A stretch of 28,989 bases of DNA from Candidatus Uhrbacteria bacterium RIFCSPHIGHO2_02_FULL_57_19 (lineage in GTDB: Bacteria > Patescibacteriota > Patescibacteriia > 2-12-FULL-57-11): contig MGDZ01000067.1 in assembly GCA_001791115.1 (NCBI GenBank), positions 1 through 28,989 of the forward strand, read 5' to 3'. The notes beneath the pieces were generated by a model. The model was not told where the DNA came from, searched no databases, and was given only the letters and a program-made list of their open reading frames with translations. Shown piece after piece: positions 23,297 to 28,989 of the stretch (its first letter is position 1; each line of letters begins with the position of its first letter). The translations under genes were made by a program, and so were the position numbers.

Positions 23297-23323
23297 TTAG
23301 CACTCCGAGTGTTAGAGTGCTAA
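23297..23323 (-). promoter_or_regulatory. CIRCE operator (HrcA binding site)
   Basis: TTAGCACTC (23297-23305), nine bases, GAGTGCTAA (23315-23323) is a perfect match to the CIRCE inverted repeat. It ends three bases before the clpB ATG and directly abuts the -10 box, so it forms nearly the whole clpB leader. HrcA bound here would block initiation until heat shock. Confidence 0.95.
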
Positions 23324-23324
23324 C

Positions 23325-23352
23325 AGAATATCAAAGACCCTATTTAAGTCAA
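23325..23352 (-). promoter_or_regulatory. sigma70-type promoter of clpB
   Basis: On the minus strand -35 TTGACT (23347-23352), a 16-base spacer and -10 TATTCT (23325-23330) are seen. The start point would fall inside the CIRCE operator, as expected for HrcA repression. Confidence 0.7.
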
Positions 23353-23371
23353 GTATCGTCACAAGCGGTAA

Positions 23372-23395
23372 AAAATGGCTACGATAAGCCATTTT
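23372..23395. repeat. hairpin between the divergent clpB and 3D-protein promoters
   Basis: AAAATGGCT (23372-23380) and AGCCATTTT (23387-23395) form a perfect 9-bp stem with loop ACGATA. A-rich sequence flanks the left side and T-rich the right, so it resembles a bidirectional terminator, yet it lies upstream of both genes. It may be a protein-binding palindrome. Confidence 0.5.
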
Positions 23396-23420
23396 CTTGT
23401 AAAAGTGCTAGGTTCGCGGA

Positions 23421-23449
23421 TTGACAGATTGGTCTATTTGTGCTAGACT
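23421..23449 (+). promoter_or_regulatory. strong promoter of the 3D-domain gene
   Basis: A perfect -35 TTGACA (23421-23426), 17-base spacer and extended -10 TGC-TAGACT (23441-23449) are present. The start would be near 23456, giving a 40-base leader to the ATG at 23496. Confidence 0.75.
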
Positions 23450-23495
23450 GCCGATTCTTTGTGCCCGCTATAAATCAGCGCACAAGGCCAAATCT

Positions 23496-23957
23496 ATGCT
23501 TACTTCTTCTGTCATTATCAGGGGAGTCATCGGCATCGCTCTTACGGCGCTGCCTCTTATGACTCCTTCCGTTAACTTAATCAACGTTCCTGAGGGCGAT
23601 GAGATCGTTTTTGAGATTCCTGTCCGTGAGGAAGCGATGCGTACACTTAAAGTGACCGTCACCGCCTATTCCTCGACGCCGGATCAGACTGATTCCACGC
23701 CGTTTATCACGGCCAATGGTCAGCACGTGCGTGATGGCATCATTGCCGCCAACTTTTTGCCCTTCGGAACCAGGGTTCGTTTTCCCGAACTGTACGGCGA
23801 CAAGGTCTTCACTGTGGAGGACCGGATGCACCCGCGCTTTTCAAAGCGTGCGGACATCTGGATGGAGACTCGCCAGGAAGCCGTGCACTTCGGACTCAAG
23901 CGGGGTGTGACTTTGGAAGTTCTGCCTAAAGCCAGGGCCTTGGCGCTCGGGGAGTAA
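23496..23957 (+). CDS. Membrane-anchored 3D-domain protein (putative peptidoglycan lytic enzyme)
   Basis: This 153-aa protein starts with a hydrophobic anchor or signal (about 4-22). The rest is a 3D domain, named for three conserved aspartates: VTAYSSTPDQTD (D63/D66) with ITANG, then VEDRM (D109) and RADIWM (D120). The fold is the double-psi barrel shared with MltA and YuiC lytic enzymes, which cleave glycan strands of peptidoglycan. The ATG at 23496 is chosen because it follows the promoter; an in-frame TTG at 23421 is the -35 box itself. The gene is divergent from clpB and ends before a hairpin and terminator. Activity is inferred from the family. Confidence 0.85.
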   Translation: MLTSSVIIRGVIGIALTALPLMTPSVNLINVPEGDEIVFEIPVREEAMRTLKVTVTAYSSTPDQTDSTPFITANGQHVRDGIIAANFLPFGTRVRFPELYGDKVFTVEDRMHPRFSKRADIWMETRQEAVHFGLKRGVTLEVLPKARALALGE

Positions 23958-23969
23958 CCATAGCGCAGC

Positions 23970-23990
23970 TTCGGAGGTCCAACCTCCGAA
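23970..23990. repeat. perfect palindromic hairpin after the 3D-domain gene
   Basis: TTCGGAGGT (23970-23978) and ACCTCCGAA (23982-23990) form a 9-bp stem with loop CCA. It has no T-tract of its own and lies five bases before a true terminator, so it looks like an inserted small palindrome rather than part of the terminator. Confidence 0.65.
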
Positions 23991-23994
23991 ATTG

Positions 23995-24026
23995 AAACAC
24001 CCTCAATTCAGGGGGTGTTTTAATTT
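23995..24026 (+). terminator. intrinsic terminator of the 3D-domain gene
   Basis: AAACACCCTC (23995-24004) pairs with GGGGGTGTTT (24011-24020), with one G-T pair, around AATTCA, and is followed by TAATTT. It separates the 3D gene from the thpR unit. Confidence 0.8.
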
Positions 24027-24053
24027 GCGAGGAAGGACAATTTTTGGTATCAT
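24025..24053 (+). promoter_or_regulatory. promoter of the thpR unit, predicted leaderless
   Basis: -35-like TTGCGA (24025-24030), a 17-base spacer and extended -10 TGG-TATCAT (24045-24053) lie just after the terminator. The ATG at 24060 is seven bases past the -10, at the expected transcription start, so the mRNA may begin with its start codon. Confidence 0.6.
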
Positions 24054-24059
24054 TTTTTC

Positions 24060-24638
24060 ATGAAAAAACGGGTTTTTTTGGCAGTTCACCTTCCGGAAAA
24101 GCTAAAAAGGGAGCTGGGGCTGGTCATCGGAGAGATGCGCGAAAAAGACCAGCGTGCTCTGATAAAATGGGTCAACGGAGACGGCGCCCATATCACTCTG
24201 CACTTTCTTGGGGATCAGGATGAAGAGGCGATCCGTCGGATCAGCGGGATTGTCCGGGAAACGGCGGGGGAGTATCGTCCGACAGTCTACGCCCTTGATG
24301 CGGTTGGATTCTTTCCGGACGCTGGCCAGCCGCGGATCATTTATGTCGCCGCGAGGGAGAGGGACGGAGCGATGCTAGAGAGTCTCCGTGAGAAAATCGG
24401 AAGGCGTCTCGAACAGATCGGAATCGACGTTGATCACCGAACATGGCACCCGCACATCACCCTGGGACGGATTAAGGCCCTCGGGCCGAAATCCGAAACA
24501 TACGCGTCAACGCCAGTGGAGCCGCGGGAATTCACCGTCGATACCGTTGATCTTACTGAGAGCCGTCTCGACCCTGCGGGCGCGATTTACACTGTGATCG
24601 AGCGCTTTCCTCTGCATGGAACGGGTTCTAATTCTTGA
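24060..24638 (+). CDS. thpR: RNA 2',3'-cyclic phosphodiesterase (2H superfamily)
   Basis: ThpR/LigT-type enzymes open 2',3'-cyclic phosphates on RNA ends to 2'-phosphates. The 192-aa protein opens KRVFLAVHLPEKLKREL and has both catalytic HxT motifs, HITLHFLG with H44 and HPHITLGR with H132, which define the 2H superfamily. The RIIYVAAR strand between them fits the two-lobed fold. It is the first gene of its unit and overlaps the following glycosyltransferase gene by 23 bases. No Shine-Dalgarno sequence is seen, consistent with a leaderless start. The physiological substrate in bacteria is uncertain. Confidence 0.93.
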   Translation: MKKRVFLAVHLPEKLKRELGLVIGEMREKDQRALIKWVNGDGAHITLHFLGDQDEEAIRRISGIVRETAGEYRPTVYALDAVGFFPDAGQPRIIYVAARERDGAMLESLREKIGRRLEQIGIDVDHRTWHPHITLGRIKALGPKSETYASTPVEPREFTVDTVDLTESRLDPAGAIYTVIERFPLHGTGSNS

Positions 24639-25332
24639 CACTGAGGTCGACCGCCTGACCCCCAAACAGGCAGCAGTTCGGCTGTCAGTTTTTTTGGATG
24701 ATCCGCGGCCTCATCTGGCGGTCACGGCCAACCCGGAAATCCTTTTGCGGGCGCATCGAGATTCCGCTTATCGGAAACTGATCGGAAGCGCGGATCTGGT
24801 CCTGGCCGACGGTTTCGGATTGATCATCGCATCTTGGCTGACCGGACATCCACTGCCAGGCAGAACTGCGGGAGCCGATATCATTCATCAACTTCTGGAG
24901 ATCGCCGAAAAGAAAAGTCTGGAGGTTTATTTCGCAGTGAATAGTGGCGGTTTGGTCCGTTTCAAAGAAGTAAGTCAGGCGACGCGCCGTCATCATCTCA
25001 AGTTGATTGTCCGGGGAAGGGATCTGTGGGCAGGGGAGGAGGCGAGTGACCAGACGGCAGTGATAATTGTCGCCAACTTCGGCGCGCCGGATCAGGAGCG
25101 GTGGCTGCGCCGAAATCAATCATCGTTTCCGAAAGCGCGCCTGCTCATCGGCGTCGGCGGAGCTCTGGACTATCTGGCCGGGCGCGTCCCCCGAGCACCG
25201 CTGCCTCTCCGCCGTTTGGGTCTGGAATGGCTGTGGCGGCTCGTCCTCCAGCCCTGGCGCCTGCCGCGGATCTTGCGGGCAACAATAATCTTTCCTATTG
25301 TTTTTCTGACTCACCGTCCTCATGGCAACTGA
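24616..25332 (+). CDS. WecG/TagA/CpsF family (GT26) glycosyltransferase
   Basis: GT26 enzymes transfer ManNAc or a related sugar onto a lipid-linked GlcNAc, for example in teichoic acid linkage units or enterobacterial common antigen. The 238-aa protein has TANPEIL (37-43), ADGFGL with the presumed catalytic aspartate (about D65), TAGADIIHQL, NFGAPDQERWLRRNQ, GVGGALDYLAGRVPRAP and LGLEWLWRL, the full family signature. The basic C-terminal region that attaches it to the membrane is present. It overlaps thpR by 23 bases and gltX by 11, far from the polysaccharide cluster at 9-15 kb. Exact sugar and acceptor are unknown. Confidence 0.92.
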   Translation: MERVLILDTEVDRLTPKQAAVRLSVFLDDPRPHLAVTANPEILLRAHRDSAYRKLIGSADLVLADGFGLIIASWLTGHPLPGRTAGADIIHQLLEIAEKKSLEVYFAVNSGGLVRFKEVSQATRRHHLKLIVRGRDLWAGEEASDQTAVIIVANFGAPDQERWLRRNQSSFPKARLLIGVGGALDYLAGRVPRAPLPLRRLGLEWLWRLVLQPWRLPRILRATIIFPIVFLTHRPHGN

Positions 25333-26833
25333 CCAAAAAATCCGCGTCCGCTTCGCCCCATCGCCAACGGGATTTTTGCATATCGGCGGATTGCGCACCG
25401 CGTTATATAACTACCTGTTCGCCCGACGTTGGGGGGGAACGTTTATTTTACGAATTGAGGATACCGATCGAACTCGGACCGTTCCAGGAGGCGCGGAAGG
25501 TATCATCAGGACACTGCGCAGAGCCGGCCTCGATTACGATGAGGGGCCGGATGTCGAGGGCCAGGAGCGTGGAAAATACGGTCCATACGTCCAATCGAAA
25601 CGGCTGACGATTTATCGCGAACATATTTACAAACTGGTCACCGCCGGCGCGGCCTATCAGTGTTTTTGCTCTCCCGAGGAGCTGGAGACCGTCCGCCAGA
25701 TCCAAATCGCCGCCAAACAACCGACGATTTACAATAAAAAGTGCCGCGAGATGTCTTCGCCGGATCGAGCCGCTCTAATCAAAGACGGACGTCCGCACGT
25801 AATTCGTCTGGCCATACCCGAAGAGGGGAGTACGACTTTTTCTGACATAATTCGGAAGGAGATAACTTTCGAAAACCGACTCATTGACGACAGCGTGCTG
25901 CTCAAATCGGACGGATACCCCACCTACCATCTGGCCAGCGTGGTGGATGATCATCTGATGAATATCACCCAGGTTATCCGCGGCGAAGAATGGATACCTT
26001 CCACTCCCAAACACGTCATTCTTTATCGAGCCTTCGGCTGGACGCCGCCGGAATTCGCCCACCTCCCGCTGCTTCTGAATCCTGATCGAAGCAAGCTTTC
26101 CAAGCGCCAGATGGATGTGGCCGTCGAGAATTATCTGGACCGCGGCTATCTGCCGGAGGCGCTCATCAACTTCACGGCCCTTCTCGGCTGGAACCCGCAA
26201 GCCGACCGCGAGGTGTACGAACTGGACGAACTGGCGCGATCCTTCAATCTCCCCGACGTCAATTCTTCGGGAGCAGTGGTCAACCTGGAGAAGCTTGGTT
26301 GGCTTAACGGCCAACACTTGCGGCGTTTATCGAAAGAGGAGTATGCCAGACGGGCTGTTCCTTATCTGGAGGCGGCAAGCCTGATTACTCCCTGTCCGGG
26401 CGGGTGGGTCAATGAACAATCCGGAACGATTTTCTCTTCCCAAGACCTCCAAAACGCGCTATCATTGGAGCGCGAACGCGTCAGAAATTTAGGCGATCTG
26501 CCGGAGGCGCTTTCCTTCATATTCGGGGCAGTACCTGAGTATGACGGAGATCTGCTCATTTGGAAGGATGCTGAACCGGCGCGGATAATGAAAGGACTCG
26601 GAGAGCTGGCTGAATTCCTGGAGCTTATGAGGGATTGGACCGAATCCGCCTTGGAGGCGCGCGTAAAAGCATGGATTGATGAGCAAGGATACGACACGGG
26701 CCAGATACTCTGGCCGATGAGAGTGGCCTTGACTGGAAGGAAGGCTTCGCCCGGGCCGTTTGAGGTGGCCGCGGTGCTGGGAAAAGAACGAACCCTCGCT
26801 CGTCTGCGTAAAGCCGTCGAAAAATTATCATGA
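25322..26833 (+). CDS. gltX: Glutamyl-tRNA synthetase
   Basis: This class I synthetase charges tRNA(Glu), and possibly tRNA(Gln) where GlnRS is absent. The 503-aa protein has FAPSPTGFLHIGGLRTALYN with the HIGH-type motif at 20-23 and K258-L-S-K-R262 as the KMSKS equivalent. YQCFC and CREM supply cysteines 114, 116 and 141 at the usual zinc-site positions. The C-terminal anticodon-binding helical domain ends GPFEVAAVLGKERTLARL, typical of the family. It overlaps the genes on both sides (11 bases upstream, four downstream), so its translation is coupled to two envelope genes. Whether it is discriminating or not cannot be judged here. Confidence 0.96.
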   Translation: MATDQKIRVRFAPSPTGFLHIGGLRTALYNYLFARRWGGTFILRIEDTDRTRTVPGGAEGIIRTLRRAGLDYDEGPDVEGQERGKYGPYVQSKRLTIYREHIYKLVTAGAAYQCFCSPEELETVRQIQIAAKQPTIYNKKCREMSSPDRAALIKDGRPHVIRLAIPEEGSTTFSDIIRKEITFENRLIDDSVLLKSDGYPTYHLASVVDDHLMNITQVIRGEEWIPSTPKHVILYRAFGWTPPEFAHLPLLLNPDRSKLSKRQMDVAVENYLDRGYLPEALINFTALLGWNPQADREVYELDELARSFNLPDVNSSGAVVNLEKLGWLNGQHLRRLSKEEYARRAVPYLEAASLITPCPGGWVNEQSGTIFSSQDLQNALSLERERVRNLGDLPEALSFIFGAVPEYDGDLLIWKDAEPARIMKGLGELAEFLELMRDWTESALEARVKAWIDEQGYDTGQILWPMRVALTGRKASPGPFEVAAVLGKERTLARLRKAVEKLS

Positions 26834-28176
26834 ACAAATTTCCTACCAATCATCTCCGATTGCCGATTCTCGCCCTGGCGGGGATGCTGGCGGTCGGATT
26901 TTCTTTTGGCGGATGGACCGTCAAATCCCTGGCTCAGGAGAGTTCCAGTTCCACGGATGAAGTAGAGTCGGTGGAACAACCTCCTACCGACGAACAGTCC
27001 GCAGATCAGCCGACGGACGAGGTCGAGGATACGACAACTCGCGACGAGATCATTAAGATCAACGACCAAGTCAAGTCGAAAAAGCAGCTGATAGAGAATC
27101 TAAACCAGCAAATTGAATCGCGAAAGAAGGAAATCGCTCGGAAACGCAACGAGGCGGCCACCTTGGAAAATCAAATCGGTATTCTGGAGAACCGGACGGC
27201 CAAGACCGAACTTGATCTTCTCGAAACGCAGGCCGAAATCGAGGCCGCCGAGTTAGAAATCAGGGGGCTTGGCCTGGCCATCAAGGACAAATCCTCGCGG
27301 ATGGAAAAGCAAAAATCGTATATCGCTGAATATTTGCGGACCATTTACCGCTATGACGACCGCGGTTATCTCGAGATCCTGCTGCTCAATGACTCCTTCT
27401 CAGAGTTTTTCGACCACATCAAATTTTTGGAAGACGTTGAAAGAGATCTGGCCGATCGATTGACTGGATTGAGGACATTAAGAGCCGCGCTGGAGGATCA
27501 GAAGTCGGCCAAAGAGCAAAAAAAGACCGCCCTAGACGAGCTGGGGGCAAAGCTTGTCGAAGCCCGCGACCGGTTGGCCGAGGAACGAGGAGACAAACAG
27601 GCCTTGGCCGAGGCGGCTACACTAACCGAAACTCAACTTCGAAGCGAGCTGACTCAACTGCGGGCCGAACAAACGGCCATCGACAATGAAATCGTCTCTC
27701 TAGAAAACGAAATGCGGCGCAAACTGGCCGCTAGCGATAGATTTGCCGATTTGGGTGACAATGTCGTTTTAACCTGGCCGGTGGATCCATCCCGGGGGAT
27801 TACAACTTATTTCCATGATCCTGAATATCCTTTTCGCTATGTATTCGAGCATCCTGGACTGGATATCCGAGCTGGACAGGGGACCGCGGTAAAGTCTGCG
27901 GCGCCTGGGTTTGTTGCCAGAACAAAGTATGGCGGCAGTAAGGGTTATAGTTATGTAATGATTATTCACGCTGACGGGATTTCCACGGTTTACGGCCACG
28001 TCTCTTCGATTTTGGTCAAGGAAGAACAATTTGTGGAAAGGGGAGACGCGATTGCCCTTTCTGGCGGGATGCCGGGTACGCCAGGCGCCGGACAGTTGAC
28101 CACCGGGCCGCACTTGCATTTCGAGGTGCGTTCCAACGGTATTCCAATCAATCCGCTGGATTATCTTTTGAAATAA
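26830..28176 (+). CDS. EnvC-like murein hydrolase activator / M23 peptidase
   Basis: This 448-aa exported protein has a signal anchor (about 10-35), an acidic low-complexity linker (38-70), a long coiled coil in two blocks (about 70-168 and 200-300), and a C-terminal LytM/M23 domain. Zinc ligands are complete: H341-x3-D345 in HPGLDI, H428 and H430 in GPHLHFEV, with H390 in VYGH. A full ligand set suggests an active endopeptidase, unlike EnvC, which has a degenerate site and activates amidases. The coiled coil resembles the CwlO/EnvC arrangement that docks to FtsEX; no ftsEX is in the window. The start overlaps gltX as ATGA. Confidence 0.92.
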   Translation: MNKFPTNHLRLPILALAGMLAVGFSFGGWTVKSLAQESSSSTDEVESVEQPPTDEQSADQPTDEVEDTTTRDEIIKINDQVKSKKQLIENLNQQIESRKKEIARKRNEAATLENQIGILENRTAKTELDLLETQAEIEAAELEIRGLGLAIKDKSSRMEKQKSYIAEYLRTIYRYDDRGYLEILLLNDSFSEFFDHIKFLEDVERDLADRLTGLRTLRAALEDQKSAKEQKKTALDELGAKLVEARDRLAEERGDKQALAEAATLTETQLRSELTQLRAEQTAIDNEIVSLENEMRRKLAASDRFADLGDNVVLTWPVDPSRGITTYFHDPEYPFRYVFEHPGLDIRAGQGTAVKSAAPGFVARTKYGGSKGYSYVMIIHADGISTVYGHVSSILVKEEQFVERGDAIALSGGMPGTPGAGQLTTGPHLHFEVRSNGIPINPLDYLLK

Positions 28177-28205
28177 ATTAATACTAACTTATTAAAAAAA
28201 ATTAT

Positions 28206-28508
28206 ATGGAAGAACAAACACAGACTAACGCGATTCTCGCGGTTGTCGATATCGTCGGCATCGTGGTCGGATTGGTTTCAGTCGGAATGATTGTGAATGT
28301 TTTGAAAGAAGTCGGCGGAGTGATGGGTAAGGCCTTAGTTCTGTTTGTGATAGGAACGGTTTTTCAGGTTCTGGCTTTGATCTGGACATTGGTCTTTTCT
28401 CGGTTGGACATAAGCGAGCCGTTTTTTGACATCCACCATCTGCTGATGACCACTGGACTGATATTTTTTGTCGTCTCTTCGATCAAGCTGGTGAAACTCA
28501 AACAATAA
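28206..28508 (+). CDS. Small three-helix membrane protein, unknown
   Basis: This 100-aa protein is unrecognised. Three hydrophobic segments are clear (about 8-31, 40-64 and 77-96), with short polar termini and a loop RLDISEPFFDIHH before the last helix. The C-terminus SSIKLVKLKQ is basic, so it is probably inside. It follows the M23 gene after 29 AT-rich bases without an obvious terminator and precedes another unknown gene by ten bases. No Shine-Dalgarno sequence is seen upstream of the ATG at 28206. Its surroundings give no functional hint. Confidence 0.7.
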   Translation: MEEQTQTNAILAVVDIVGIVVGLVSVGMIVNVLKEVGGVMGKALVLFVIGTVFQVLALIWTLVFSRLDISEPFFDIHHLLMTTGLIFFVVSSIKLVKLKQ

Positions 28509-28518
28509 AGGACGGGGG

Positions 28519-28920
28519 GTGGTTATGGCAGATGTAAAAACAAAAATTCAACCCTGCATTTTTATGACCGAGCTCATTGCCGGATTTTTAGTTCAAAAAA
28601 TAGGAATACTGCCGGTGAAAAAAATCATTGAAAAAATATTGTCATCAGAATTATCGCACGCCTTCAAATACAGCCAGGAAGGAGTAAAAATCGGCGCGCA
28701 ATGCGCGGATTTCGGAGAAAGACTTAAGCGGCTGCATGACGAATTATACGAATTTTCCGAGACATTTTTAGGCATTCATTTAGCCAGGGATATTTGGATT
28801 AAGGCCATTTTTGAAGTAAGACGGGAATTCGGTGATGACATAATGTCAAAATTGGTCAAAGATGGTTTGGTTCCATTAATTGTCAGCGCCCACGGGATTA
28901 CATTTGTCGGGACTGCGTAA
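28519..28920 (+). CDS. Hypothetical protein, mainly helical
   Basis: This 133-aa protein is unrecognised. It appears helical and soluble, with one mildly hydrophobic stretch near residues 13-30 (FMTELIAGFLVQKIGILP) and another near the C-terminus (LVPLIVSAHGITFVG). Two cysteines are present, but no catalytic motif or known fold signature is seen. A GTG at 28519 has AAAGGA six bases upstream, an ideal Shine-Dalgarno arrangement; an ATG at 28525 is the alternative. Base composition is more AT-rich than upstream genes. It lies ten bases after the small membrane protein, so the two probably form a pair. Confidence 0.6.
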   Translation: MVMADVKTKIQPCIFMTELIAGFLVQKIGILPVKKIIEKILSSELSHAFKYSQEGVKIGAQCADFGERLKRLHDELYEFSETFLGIHLARDIWIKAIFEVRREFGDDIMSKLVKDGLVPLIVSAHGITFVGTA

Positions 28921-28989
28921 ACCTATCCCGTCGAGGGGGTGTCGATGCAACGGCGGGGTATTACAGGCGATTCACAATGCCAGCCCACC
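28921..28989. other. window end, nothing recognised
   Basis: These 69 bases after the last stop hold no start-to-stop gene, terminator or repeat that I can support. The sequence is again more GC-rich, so it may belong to a leader or to a gene beginning beyond the window. Confidence 0.3.

Noticed and set aside
23421..23495. TTG start for the 3D-domain protein
   Set aside because: The TTG is part of the -35 box TTGACA, so it would be upstream of the transcript start.
26362..27069. 235-codon minus-strand open frame across the gltX-M23 junction
   Set aside because: It is antisense to two well-supported genes and its product is Arg/Ser-rich without motifs.
1..28989. CRISPR array, tRNA or rRNA genes, transposase, phage or defence genes
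   Set aside because: No regularly spaced repeats, cloverleaf-like segments, rRNA-like stretches or matching protein motifs were found on either strand by eye. A tRNAscan or profile search would be needed to exclude small or diverged ones.

Overview
The window is a dense, mostly housekeeping stretch of a bacterial chromosome that uses the standard code (TGA is a real stop in several genes). Reduced proteins suggest a Candidate Phyla Radiation / Patescibacteria genome, probably Parcubacteria-like: a 628-aa AlaRS without C-Ala domain, an RNA polymerase alpha subunit without alpha-CTD, a short L13, tailed S9 and S11, and a PriA without helicase motifs. Small hairpin repeats at gene boundaries fit the same picture. 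The lineage is inferred from these traits, not shown by a marker-gene tree.

Layout. (1) 1-1074, minus: C-terminally cut YibE/F membrane protein. (2) 1144-4984, plus: mnmA, a D,D-carboxypeptidase, alaS. (3) 5027-9271, plus: a strong sigma70-type promoter, a hairpin leader, then infA-rpmJ-rpsM-rpsK-rpsD-rpoA-rplQ-rplM-rpsI, closed by an intrinsic terminator. (4) 9316-14957, plus: envelope polysaccharide cluster (Wzx-like flippase, GT4, two GT2 enzymes, O-antigen ligase/polymerase), almost all overlapping or abutting. (5) 14984-19012, minus: amrB-like gene, priA, def, fmt, convergent with the polysaccharide cluster across a perfect inverted repeat. (6) 19192-20586, minus: secreted lysozyme-like protein with four C-terminal repeats. 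(7) 20660-23293, minus: clpB under a perfect CIRCE operator. (8) 23496-23957, plus: membrane-anchored 3D-domain protein, divergent from clpB. (9) 24060-28176, plus: thpR, a WecG/TagA glycosyltransferase, gltX and an EnvC-like M23 peptidase, each overlapping the next. (10) 28206-28920, plus: two unrecognised genes, more AT-rich than the rest.

The genes fall into three themes: translation (mnmA, alaS, gltX, ribosomal proteins, fmt, def, infA); envelope building and remodelling (carboxypeptidase, flippase, glycosyltransferases, ligase, 3D protein, lysozyme-like protein, M23 peptidase); and stress or DNA maintenance (clpB, PriA). No tRNA, rRNA, CRISPR array, transposase, phage gene or recognisable defence system was seen. 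The most unusual points are the helicase-dead PriA, the alpha subunit tail, the lysozyme-like repeat protein, and a set of perfect hairpins lacking U-tracts at gene ends, including one whose two arms carry the stop codons of two convergent genes.
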